Source: Glebionis coronaria (lineage: Eukaryota; Streptophyta; Magnoliopsida; Asterales; Asteraceae). From it: 64,000 nucleotides of DNA. The position numbers and the translations under genes are program-made. The notes below the pieces were generated by a model. The model was not told where the DNA came from and searched no databases. It worked only from the letters and a program-made list of their open reading frames with translations. The stretch spans positions 518,328,274 to 518,392,273 of the forward strand of contig CM046878.1 of assembly GCA_025667525.1 (NCBI GenBank), read 5' to 3'. Below, in pieces: positions 1-11,617 of the stretch. The first letter of the stretch is position 1. Every line of letters begins with the position of its first letter.

Positions 1-642
1 ACATATTCGATCAGAAACACGCAAGGCTTCCGTGATCTTTCAGGCAAGTTTGTTAAGTCCGGCTGTACAACAGCTTTAGACGTTGTACCCTGGGAAACAG
101 ACGACGAAACTGTTTTAAGAGAAGCGTGTTAAACACGTGCCTCGTCTTTGTTTTACTGCTTTCTTCATTACTGTTAATTACTTTCTGTCATTTAAATTCT
201 GTCAATTTAATTTCTGTTATTTTATTGTAAATTCGATTTTATAATAAAAGTGTATACCGTTTCCTACAATCTTAAAACAGATTCTGTTTAACAGAATTAA
301 AACTTTTATTAAAATCGGATTAATAATTTTATCAGATTTATTTATAAACTGTTTCTGCCGAAACCAGGATTGAGTTTCACTGGAAATCAGTTTTAATTTA
401 CAGATTTTTATTAACAGTTAACGTTTTTTTTAGCAGTTGTTCTAATCAGTTTATTGAAACCAAAATTGTGTTTCTGTTAAACTGATATTTTTGATAACTG
501 CATCTGATTCATTGAAACCAAGATTGAGTTTCTTTGAAGCAGATCCACTATAAGTATATAGAGATCACGATTGAATTTCTTATATACAGATTTATAACAG
601 TTGTCTAACTGTTTGTGTTTTGATCTTGTTTGATCTTTCAGA
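1..642 (+). other. 5' leader or LTR remnant of a copia element
   Basis: This stretch lies directly upstream of the gag frame that starts at 643 and has no coding frame of its own. It is AT-rich and contains four degenerate copies of a 19-base imperfect inverted motif of the form GAAAC-N9-GTTTC, at about 360, 456, 514 and 562. It is probably part of the LTR and untranslated leader of the copia element whose gag follows. The left LTR boundary lies outside the window or is unrecognisable. No primer-binding site was found here. Confidence 0.5.
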
Positions 643-1308
643 ATGTCTACTAGCACTCCTGAAACTCCTGTAACTACTACTGTGAAAGTAACTGTTGCGC
701 CAGTTACCCACACAGTTGCTAATCATGCTGAAAAACCAGAAAAATTCAATGGACAGAATTTTAAGAGGTGGCAGCAGAATATGTTCTTCTATCTCACTAC
801 TTTGAACCTTGTGAAGTTCTTAAAGGAGACTGTACCTCAGGTGGAACCTCCTAAAGAAGGTGTACCCGAAAATCAACAAGCCGTGTAAGCTGTTGAAGCA
901 TGGAAACATTCAGACTTCTTGTGTCACAACTATATTCTGAATGGTTTGGTGGACTCTTTGTACAATGTGTACTACAAGACTAAGACTGCCAAAGAATTAT
1001 GGGAGTCGTTGGAACGCAAGTACAAAACTGAGGATGTTGGTACAAAGAAGTTCGTGGTAGCTCGCTTTTTGGATTACAAGATGGTTGATTTAAAGAGTGT
1101 GATAACTCAGGTTCAAGATCTGCAGGTTTTGCTACACGACATTCATGCTGAGGGTATGACTTTGAGTGAAACTTTTCAAGTTGCTGCTATCATTGAAAAG
1201 TTACCTCCAAGCTGGGTAGAATTTAAAAACTACTTGAAGCATAAGCGAAAGGAGATGACTGTTGAAGACTTGGTTGTTCGTCTTCGTATTGAAGAGGACA
1301 ACAATTAG
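643..1308 (+). pseudogene. Ty1/copia gag remnant (UBN2-type), one nonsense codon
   Basis: The frame encodes a copia capsid-type Gag of the UBN2 family. It shows the early FNGQNFKRWQQNM segment, a central [13 protein letters not shown] segment and the [16 protein letters not shown] segment near the end, in the order usual for this family. A TAA at 886-888 interrupts it, and the same frame continues from 889 to 1306, so one substitution breaks it. It stops just after the RIEEDN segment, where such Gags normally continue into a basic region and zinc knuckle. Protease, integrase and reverse transcriptase are absent, and unrelated sequence follows immediately. It is a dead 5' fragment. Confidence 0.85.
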
Positions 1309-2362
1309 CATACTTTGAACTTTTTTGTTTTGGAAGTTTAGTATAATAAATTGGTGATCAAGGATATTTCACAATTTTGGTACTATGTGACAATATCAAA
1401 ATATTTGAATGCACATATACAAGAGCTTCAATGAATTGAATTCTTGAAGAAAGTATTCTCAAAATTCCAATAGGTCAAGATTGGTTGGTTTATGCTTTGC
1501 CAAACAAGTATGAATGTCATTACTAGAGGCATAATGCATATACCAGTTTTATGCATTGATCTATTTAGTATTTGGATAAGGGATGTTAGACAATTATTAT
1601 AGTGAAATAAATTACATCGTAAATTTATTTATAATATATTGTATCCTATATTTACATGTTTAATCCATGAATAATTTGATTATTTTAAATGTCCGTTGTC
1701 GATTAATAATATGGGAGTATTATTAAAATAAGACAAATCAAAATAGTGATAGAGTATACTTGAAAGTATATTGGTCAATTTTGGATGATATTCGATGATT
1801 CGAGTATTTGACTTATCCCAACTATATGATTATACTTTATGGATCTTTGTCATTAAGTAAATCATAAATAGTTATCCTCAGACATGAGATACCAGGAAAC
1901 TGTCGTGGATCTAGTGCATTTTTGTGAAATAATCTAGCGCTAAACGTAACTGGTAGCTATAAGGGTTATTTTCAGAAGTGTTGCAAAATTCATAAGTTTT
2001 GCTTGTAGTCAATATGGAATTTGTTTCCTTCAAATTTCTTTTGGAGTTTAATACAGTTGGGCCCCTCGTGGGATTAGTAAGATGTGTGTATGGCCGTACC
2101 CAAAGTCTTTCTAAACTATGTTTAGAAGTTTTGGTAATCTTGCTTGAATCCGATGAACGAGAAACATAATGGTTAATGAAAGGAATGACTAAGATACATA
2201 CCCTTATTAACGTTGTATTAGAAATGAAAGGATAATAATAATGATGAATCATTAAAAGGTTTTATCCAAGGAACCTTACTCGAGATCATGCTAGAGGCAT
2301 CGACGTGTGACTACACGCTAACCGATGTGATCACACTATTTAGAATATGTCCAAGTGGGAGC
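1309..2362 (+). repeat. 3' internal segment of a copia-type element, left copy
   Basis: The segment is a diverged direct repeat of about 33450-34507 and ends in the polypurine-like motif CCAAGTGGGAGC, immediately before an LTR that begins TG. In both copies it sits directly upstream of an LTR, so it is internal 3' untranslated sequence and not LTR. No frame of useful length is present. Its junction with the gag remnant at 1308/1309 has no matching continuation at the right end of the element. Confidence 0.65.
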
Positions 2363-3172
2363 TGTAAGTTTATGGACTATAATTTAATAGTCGTGTGTTA
2401 GGATCGAACTCGGGATTACGGGATTGCACACAATACGTAAAGAGTTAATTTATTTAATAAATATATTTATATGTTTATTAAATTAAATCGAGCACTAACT
2501 TTAACCGTCATTAAATTTAAGAGTTAAGGACTTAACGGTTAAACGTGGAATAAACTAGAAGAGAAAAGAAAAGTCCGGAAATCCCTATGGGTTGGGCTTG
2601 GCCGGCGGTGGACAAAAGAAAGAAGGAAAATGATTTGTTTCCTAATTAGTGTTAAACTTGGATAACAAGTTTAATCACACTATATAAACAAACCTAACCC
2701 TTCATTATTTTTCACTCCATCTTTTTTCTCTCTTTATTTCCTGCGATCAACACCAAAGGCAAACACCTTTTTTAGGGTTCCTTTTAACCTTTGGTTTTGA
2801 TCTCTTAATCTAGTCCTAGCCCCTAGAGAGGGTTGTTGGGTAGATTTTCCACAAGGATTAGAAGCTCGGTTTACACGTACTAGTATTACAATTAGCTCGT
2901 TACATTATGTGTGTACAAGAACGTGATACAATCTCATTATAGATTGAATCTTGGATCGATTAACAAATTGGTAAGGGGTTAATCTTTGATCCTCATAAAC
3001 CTTAATTTGGTGAATCGTTCTTGTTCATTGGAATTGCTTTGCAAAAGGTACGTACCCTAATTCGATTAATTATAATTGTGTTATTGTTATGATCTTGTTA
3101 AATCACTTCCGCTATACGTGCTTTGATCTTTTCTTATGATTATGTAATTTTTATGAACTTCATAAACCTTAA
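2363..3172 (+). repeat. Left LTR of a copia-type element
   Basis: This 0.8 kb sequence repeats at 34508-35314 with roughly 3-4% mismatch by eye. It begins with TG after a polypurine tract and is followed one base later by a tRNA-Met-type primer-binding site. A TATATAAA box lies at 2681-2688 (34826-34833 in the other copy), about 320 bases into the LTR. The 3' terminus reads TTAA here and TTCA in the right copy, so the usual terminal CA seems mutated on this side. Confidence 0.75.
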
Positions 3173-3173
3173 G

Positions 3174-3186
3174 TGGTATCAGAGCC
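3174..3186 (+). other. Primer-binding site, tRNA-iMet type
   Basis: TGGTATCAGAGCC is the standard plant copia primer-binding site, complementary to the 3' end of initiator tRNA-Met. It lies one base after the left LTR, which fixes the LTR boundary and the plus orientation of the element. Confidence 0.9.
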
Positions 3187-6100
3187 GTTTTAGCATGTTA
3201 TAATTATCGAGATCTAAAGGTTTTTTTAACTAATAATTGTTTTGAGTTAAAATTACATGTTTTTTTGTGAAAAAGAAATTAAGGGTTTTTTGTTTTGTTT
3301 TTTTAAATCTGATTAAAAAAAAATATTTTTGGTCGGTTTGTTTTTTTAGCCGATTATATTTTTTTTTGTGAAACCTTAAAATTGCATGCTTTGATCTTTA
3401 GATAATTGCATGATAAATTGTTATGTCATGTATTTAAGGTTACGATCCATAGAGATTTAATTAATTTGTTAAGTTACTTGGGTGGAACTTTGATGAATTA
3501 CCTGATTAATTGTTATGTTATGTAAATTAATATTTCGATCCGTAGAGATTTAATTGTTAAGTGACTTGGGTGGATCCATGATGAACATGCATGTTTTTCA
3601 TGGATCATATGATTTTATGTGGTAATGTTACGTGTTTTGCTACTTGTTTTATTTGATTCAATAAATCTAAAATTAGGGAAGACTTTTATATGAATATAAA
3701 AACCTAGATTTGATGCTTTATTGAATAAATCGTATGCATGTGGCTATTTGATTTATTTATTACACATATAAATTGTTATTATGTGTTTATGATTTAGTTT
3801 TTTTGTACCCTATTGTTGCATGCGTTTTTTATTGTATGTTGTAAACAAGGGTAATTTTTCTAGGAAAAATAATATGACTAACTCATATTAAGATTAATGA
3901 ATTGTTTTGAGATCTAAATTACATAGTATCGCGTTGATTGAAATTGCAATAATAAATTAACGGCCTACTCAATTTGACAAACTATAAAGTGGGTATAACG
4001 AGTTGTTGGTCATGTACCCGACTAAGGAAGGAGGTTATGCCATTTTCGCTGACCAAATTCCCGGCTCGCCTGTGCGTCAAATTGGAATTACCTACGATTA
4101 TTATTTGCATTATTCCTTAAGGTTGATTTAACCGCAAAAATTCATACCCGAATCACAATGAATAAGGTTATTGCTTTGTGCTTAGCAGTGTTCTAGAATA
4201 AGTACGGTGTGAATTTAGTTGTGGGAAAAATCTTTAATTGGTTTAAGCAATGCCTCAACCTAATGTATGGCGAAATTTTAGTCTCACCAATTAGTTTACT
4301 AAAGTTTTATTAAACTAATGCTATGGAGATGTATGCATGCTTCTCCGTACATGAGTTTGACATCGAAATTTATACCCTAAATTTAAGTCATATGCCATCT
4401 AATTGACGAACACTTGAAGTTACAATGTCGTCATGTGAGATCTTGGACGATGTTATAATGGAGAGAAAACTTCATGAGTGAATGAGATTGCACATGAAGG
4501 TTTTATGTTCTTTAGATTAGTCGACTTAATTAAGTTACTTAGTGAGATCTAGAAACTTAAGGCATAAGAGGGGATGAAACATGTTTACAATGCAAAATGT
4601 TTTTTTTGGCAATGTAAGTACCTAAAGAATCTAGAAATTTCAAATTGTTTTGTCAATTATTGTTCGACAAGTTATCATCTTGAATACTTTTATTGCTAGC
4701 AGATCATCTGATGTGATGAAATTATGTCAATTTGGATTCTAGTTTTCAAGGAAATATTATGGTTATATGAATATTACCGGGGGAAATTTTATTTTCTTGA
4801 ATGGTATTATCGAAAATACTGAAATTGAATTTTGTAAATTCTTTTACAATGTATCAATGCAACGTTACACCGTAAACAAGGTTTATTCATTTATTGATCT
4901 ATAAATCGTATGGTTGAGGGTAGAGTCAATTTACAATGAAAAGATAAACCTAAACTCTTTTCCATGAGTGAAGAAGGAGAAATAAAGATTTTAGAAATGT
5001 CTAATTCTAAATACATAACTCATAGCATTGTTAAGAAAAGTGCTTATTTTGAGTTATTAAATTATAAGAATGGTTACCGTTAATCGGTTAAAAGGCAAAC
5101 TAGCATAATTTGTCTAGTAGTTGTGCTTTGACCATTTATAGGCACTGCATACCATTGTGAGGTTGGTAGACCTATTAAGGAAGAAATTACATGCCAAATT
5201 ATTCAAGTTAAAAAGCAATTGATGGATAAGTCATCATTTACGAAGTAGAGTACACTCTTAAACACTACAAGTAATTGTTACGAATGTGTTTTTTTAAAGG
5301 AGTAAGAAAGTAAACAACACACTAATATGTTTCACTGATTATGAAATATTTACAATGTTGTATTACTGATTTTGAGTCTATTAAAACATTCTCTAATTCA
5401 GTGGGAGTTACAAGCTTTGTTGTCTTGGTAATAACCCATGTTATCTTTAGTATGTCCTAATATAATTACTTTTGAATTGTTGACACTATTATCTTCAAAG
5501 GATAGTCATGTATTGATTCTTGTTGAATAAGTGGTTCTACATCTACTTGTAAAAGCTAATATATATGACACAATCATATTTTGTATAGACAAATGTTAGA
5601 CGTGATGTTTATCTTATATATGAGTTTGTTCCGTACACAAGTGGGAGAAATGAATGTTGCGTGTAAGAAACAACTCATAAAGATATGATTCTCTTGACTA
5701 CAATATAAGACACTAACAATTTAATTAAAATTAGATTAAAGTTAGATCATGTGTCAATATGATTAAAAGACAACTTAAAAGTATATATATCATTCACATT
5801 AAGAAACACTTGTTGTTTTGATTTAGTCATGTGTTGGACTAAATTGTAAATACAAGGGTAAAATATCCACATGTTGAGATCGAGCATGGATTATTTTGTA
5901 GTTTCTTAAGATGGATTATTCTTGGAATGACATAAATACATAGAGTAATCTTATACTACTAAAGTAAAATATTTATGTATTCTTGGAATTACATAAATAG
6001 ACTTAGTAGTGAATTAACTTGAAAAGATTGTTGAAACCTAGTGGTGTTCATGATTACTTTAGTTATACATGTTTATGATTTATTGTATAAAGTCACAAAC

Positions 6101-7765
6101 ATAAAGTCTTGAAAGACGTATAATATAAAGTAAGACGTTAATGTATTGTCTCTATTTCACTAAAGACATATACATGAAGTCATGGTCAAATGACTTAAAA
6201 CGTATAATAGAATTATAACTTTTATGTTTTAAAGACATGGAAATGAAGTGACTTTGTATTAAAAGTACTTGAGTTATAAAGCATGCAAAATGGTTAGGAG
6301 ATCTATTATACCATTAAGATAATTTAGTTGGTATATAGGTAAGCCGAAAGATATATATTTATCTTAAATGTTGTTAGATTGACTTACGATATTAACCCTA
6401 ATGAAATACAACATTGCGATGGTATGTTCATTAGGAGAATCGAACTCTCAATATGATGGTGATCATTGATTCAAGATAACTATATCTTCCTTTCTTCCAA
6501 AAGATATCAAGGTTAGAAAGTTGAGTATGACTTGAGCTAAGAAGATTAATAAGATACCATTATATATGGAATGTGATGAATCACGTTATATCTTAAATGA
6601 AGTTTGGATTTTGCTAAACCACTTATGAAGTGGGTTGTTTAGAAAATAAAGAGTTAGGAACTTTCATTGTGTTTTGTAATGTCCTAATAGATAACGTTGG
6701 AGTGTTGATCTATTTTCAATGTATTAACTTTAAGTTACTAAAAGAAAGTGGAAGTTTTGATCTTGAAAGATAAAATTACAAGATACATAATCTTCTAAAA
6801 TACACTAGTAATTATCATGAGGTAGGCGTGTAAATGCTAACTCTCATGATAAAGGAATTTAAGTCATTGGTCCCACAAGGATATCTCGGATATGCGAGTA
6901 TTGTGTTGAGAATTATGAGTTACAAATAATCGTTATGATTTATTACCAAATATTGTCTTGGGTAAACTACTCATACTATGAATGTTATAGATGTTGTCCA
7001 AACAAGATAATCTATTTTAGATTTGGTTTATTTTAAATAGTTTGACTAGAAATTGAAGACGAGTTTCGTCAAAGAAGGAAAAAAACGCCCATAGTGGTGG
7101 TTGAAATCCTTGTGTCGAAATTATATGGACAAGATTGTACACATATTTAATGTATGTATTATGAATAGATTATTAATCATACTTAAGTAATTAATTGTGA
7201 TTGAGTATTCTTTTCTAAAACACATTAAATATATAAAGATTTTTATGGTCATATTTTAATTGACAAATTAAATATATATGGACTCTTTCTTGAAATCATT
7301 GCTTGTCGCAAGGACTTAAGTAATCGAAAGGAGTTTATTAATTCAAAATAAATCTTTAGAAAAGTACAAAGTGCAATTATCCATGAATGGATAAAAGCAG
7401 GCATCTAGGAGATTATTATTATGTTTAATTTGAAATCCAAGATTGGATTTAAATTTGAATAAGATGATTTCCAAGTATTCCTAAAAGCTAGTGGAAGTAT
7501 TATGGTTATTTTTTTAAATTATATATGTTGGATAGACATATAAGAAAGTAAATTTCATTCAAATTAAATGTTGATTTGGTTTATATTTGAAATGGAATTT
7601 CTCTTTGAAGATTTAGAAAAATAAGATATACATAACCTTGGAACAAATAAATTTGTTTATTTATGCGGTGGAAATACAACATAATATGCTATGTAGTAAG
7701 TTTATATGGATATTTAGAACATGAAGAAATCTAAATCTGGTTTGAGAAATTTTCATGTGTCTCAT
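3187..7765 (+). mobile_element. Non-coding internal region of the outer copia-type element, 5' part
   Basis: The 4.6 kb between the primer-binding site and the inserted Athila-like element is AT-rich and has no open frame that looks like gag or pol. Purine tracts resembling copia polypurine tracts occur near 5400 (CAGTGGGAG) and 5640 (CAAGTGGGAGA). The element is therefore either a large non-autonomous derivative or too decayed to read. The internal region resumes at 33072 after the nested insertion. Confidence 0.6.
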
Positions 7766-10700
7766 TGATATGAGCAAAAACTCATATCAATTAATCAACA
7801 AATCACCCTAAAACACAAGGAAAATACCAAACTTTTGTGCTATAAAGCGGAATTATGTGGTATGTTTTGTGTTTGTGTATAAATAGGTAAGAAGGATACA
7901 TTTTCAAGCAAACAAGAAGAAAATCAAGCTTATTTGGATGAAAAAGACAAAGAAGGATCAAAGATGACAAGACTTTGAAGATAAGGGACCTATCTTGACA
8001 ACACTCCAAAGTTGAGGGACTAAAAGTGTAAATTTGTCAAAGTTAAGATGAAAGTAAAACATGGTCAACTCTTTAGTCAACCAAGTCAAAGGGTCAAATT
8101 TATCAAGAATACAAGTGGAAGGACCATTTATGCCAAAGAAATGAAGTTCCTAGCTCAATTGTACAATATGCCATACTTAAGGGGCTGAATTTGCCATTTT
8201 CCAAAGACAAATTGAGTTTAATCCATGTGCTATTGTTTGAACCAATGAACTTGCAAAGAAAGGTTCACACGGATTGCCAACTAGTGTGCCACCTCACTCT
8301 TTCAATAAATGCGCCGCAAAGCAAACAGAAACTTCCACTATCCACTTTCAACCAATAGAAATGCGCCATGCAATAATACATTTATCCAATACGGATAATG
8401 ATCCGTGTGCTCCTATTTAACCCAACCAAAAGATGACATGTGGCCTTCTTCTTCAACAGAGAACCCAGGGACGAATTTGAGCTACACTTAATTTCAGAAG
8501 ATGTTTTCTACATGAAAGTTGTTCGTTTTTTAGAGAGGAACACATTGGGCACACTCAATTGAGCTCAAAGTCAATAAATCAAAAGTCCCCAATTTATGAA
8601 GAACATGATGATGAACAATTAGCAGCTTGATGACACGTGGCAACAACTTAGTGGATGGAACACGTCATCAGACCCATAACACACTCACATTTTGTCTATA
8701 AATAGGATTGTACTCTTTCATTTTCACAAGTAGTTAATGTGTGAAATTTTCACACACATCTTCATTTTCTCTCATTCCTAGCTTCTAGTTAGTAGCTTAA
8801 CAAACTCAAGAGTCTGACAAGCTCTTGAGTTAGTTAGCTTAGTTGTAACTACTTTACCAACTTTGTAACAAACTTCCTTCTTCAATCAATAAAATCCTAC
8901 TTTCATCTTCTTCAATCTACTGTTCATACCCTGCAATTCTGTTATCCTTGTGTTGATGTTAGCTTCTTGTGATCACAATTGATCATGATTAGCTAAGTGT
9001 TGAAGATTTGTAGCTGTTTTGATCCTGTCCTGTTCATCCAGTACTAGTTCTTGTAGATTTTGAAGTTTAATGGTTCAACAATGATGATTATGATGATGTT
9101 AACAGATTGATTAGTGTGTGATAGTGTTAAGGTCGTGGTTAACACTATCTAGGTGGCTCAGCGCCAACCTACTCCATCAGAGGAGGCTTATGCTTCAAGG
9201 TTTCACATTTATGAGTTTTTGTTCCACTAAACAGTATTGCCTGCTTAATTCCTAGCTAAATCTTGATTGCTTGCATGATCAAGTATGTTTAGGTTGTATT
9301 TGAACTGATTTGGTAATTGGATAGCTTAAGTGTAGTTTAATTCTTGATCACTAGCTTAATTCTTGTTCCTGTTATCAGATTTTCAGTCATACTTTGCCTT
9401 ATTGTGCATTTTGAGTTCTAGCTAGTATAACTGTTTAAAATTGGTTCCTTTTCACTTCACTTTGATTAGAAAACTTAGTCTGCTATTTCATTTTGTTCAG
9501 AATAACCATTTGTTCAAGTTCCTTTCATAAAAGTTGGTTATATTTCAGTTACTAGTGTTTGGCATTAGCTGCATCATAGTGAAAAGTGTTGTTAAACTGA
9601 GAAAACTTAAGTGATTCACTCTCATTCAGTCATAGCAAAAGGTTTTAAATAGCTTTCAAGTCAAATTTTAAGTCAAAAAGGCAATTGGTCACAAAAAAGT
9701 ATGGGTCAGTTTTCAGTTTAACTAGTTCATAAAAAGTTCTTGATTTGATTTGCTTGGCATTTCTTCATTCCTGGATGAAATTGATTCAAACCAACTCTCA
9801 GTTGTCCATTAACATCTAAACTTTAACCTCTTTCAAGGAAATTATACAGTTTTCTAATTCACAAGATAAATAAGCAATTCATTAAACTGTTGAGATAAGT
9901 GAAGTTTCTATAATATTGTGCTTAACTGATTTCTTAAAACTGCATTTCCACTTCATAAACCTTCTAGTTTTCTTCCACATTTGTGTTTAGTAAGTGTTCC
10001 TGAAGAGATATGGAAATTTCCAGCTTTTCCAAAAATTGGTCAAACTTTGGTCAAATAAGCTTGATTTAGCTTATTTCCATTTTCCAAATTCATTACTGGA
10101 TCATTTTCAATTCTAAAAGACATTCCATGCTCCTTATGGCTTGATAAATAAGTTTTAACAAGAAAATTAGATTGTGCACGTCTAGCTTATTAGATAGCTT
10201 AATTGTGGCTTATTAGAATTAGCTTATTTGAGATTTACTGAATTTCAGACTTAATCCTTTTACAAGCCTAGGTAAAATGGAGTTTTATGCTTTTTGCAAG
10301 TTACTAGAGCTAATTTGGTTCACTAGATTGCTTAAACGAGCTTATTCATCATCCTAGCCCGTTTTTGATAAAAAGTCACATAAAATTGCATTTTGGTCCT
10401 CAAGGTTTTTAATTGATTGCAAAGCTGGCTAATCTTCCACTAAACTAGGGTTTGCATATATTCAGTCCTTGTATTTTTCAAAACTTTACAAATTCAGTTA
10501 GGCAGTTTCACAATTTGTTAGAATTAGTTACTAGTTTGTTACATTTGCATATTTAGTCCTTGTAGTTAACTGAATTTACATTTCAATCATATTAGTTTTA
10601 AGATTGTACATTTTAAGCACTTTAATTTCATAGATTTACAATTTTGTCCTTATTTGAATAGAAATTGGTATTTGGCTAATTGTTTTACGGATACGTAGTT

Positions 10701-10849
10701 AATATTTTGCAATTTTTTACTTGATTGTTCAATTAGACATAGAAAAGCCAAATAACCTTACCAACCAAAAACGATCATAAACCCGATTTTGTTAGGACTT
10801 TCAATTGGTTAAGAATCGAGAAAACGAACTTCAATTATACACAATTTCA
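7766..10849 (+). repeat. 5' LTR of the Athila-like element
   Basis: The LTR matches 29987-33071 with roughly 2-3% mismatch in the stretches compared by eye. It opens with an inverted repeat (TGATATGAG, six spacer bases, CTCATATCA) that could form a terminal hairpin. The antisense frame of 68 residues at 7803-8009 is repeated in the other LTR only because the LTRs are copies, so I do not treat it as a gene. Promoter elements lie between 8430 and 8705. Confidence 0.92.
8432..8705 (+). promoter_or_regulatory. LTR promoter with G-box/ABRE motifs and TATA box
   Basis: TATAAATAG at 8697-8705 is a good TATA box. About 60 bases upstream lies GATGACACGTGGC (8629-8641), which contains the ABRE/G-box core ACGTGGC, and an ACGTCA element follows near 8662. 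A second copy of the 13-mer sits at 8432 but reads ACATGTGG here, whereas the 3' LTR keeps ACACGTGG. The match is to known abscisic-acid and stress-response motifs. Actual inducibility is an inference. Confidence 0.55.
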
Positions 10850-10851
10850 AA

Positions 10852-10866
10852 TGGCGCCGCTGCCGG
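10852..10866 (+). other. Primer-binding site, TGGCGCC type
   Basis: TGGCGCCGCTGCCGG begins two bases after the 5' LTR. This is the type found in Athila/Tat gypsy elements, and it is shared with the nested minus-strand element (minus strand of 21231-21247). Confidence 0.85.
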
Positions 10867-11617
10867 TTCTTTGACTTTACGAGAGACTATCGGATTGACG
10901 GTTTTCATTGGCTTTTGGGATCCGTTCACCTAGTGAACATTATTTTTACGTATCATAAATAAAAAACAATAAAAAAAAATCAAAATATAAAAATATATAA
11001 AAACTAAAAAATAACAAAAATAATTATTTTTCTAAAGAATTGACCAAACAAATTAAAAAATCCAAAAAGCAATATTTTTCGTAAGAGATTGCACCCAAAA
11101 ATATATATTATTAGATTCTCTCGGTTTTTATGTACATATAGTATTTTCTCTAAAAAACCCATAAATACAAAAATATTTTCCATATATTATTATAAGTAAA
11201 TACGTATACGTATAAGAACAACCAACACACATATTCTCCATAAGTATTGCCAAGGCAATACACCGTGTTGAGGGGCGTTCCGGTCCTTGACACGCGTATC
11301 GATCAAACTCAATAAAGCAAGAATAGATAAATACTTCCAATAAGCAATAATTCTAAAAATACAAACAATTAAGTGAATAGAAAGGCGATGTGCTATAAAA
11401 TGCCATCTAAGGGTCAATAGGTACTTAAGTGCTCCGCGCCACCTAACCCCCCGTTCACTTGTGAGTATTCTAAGAAGGAAGGCTTCATTGGGGATCTTGC
11501 ACCCAAGTAGTACATACGTATATTATTATTTTCTTGTGGATATTTCATATTGAAACTCGAAGAGGATAATCCTTTTCTCTTCAAAGTCACACGAGAGCTT
11601 CTCTCTTATTCCTCGTA
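10867..11617 (+). other. Untranslated leader of the Athila-like element
   Basis: About 750 bases lie between the primer-binding site and the gag start. The stretch 10940-11200 is very A-rich and low in complexity. I see no gene in it. Short antisense frames at 11128-11417 overlap this leader and look like chance. Confidence 0.6.

Noticed and set aside
1309..3172. A single 1.86 kb LTR
   Set aside because: The repeat unit does extend over 1309-3172 and about 33450-35314, but a canonical polypurine tract followed by TG at 2363 indicates that the first 1.05 kb is internal sequence.
7803..8009. 68-residue antisense frame, also at 30024-30230
   Set aside because: It is present twice only because it lies in the two LTR copies; there is no domain and it overlaps non-coding U3.
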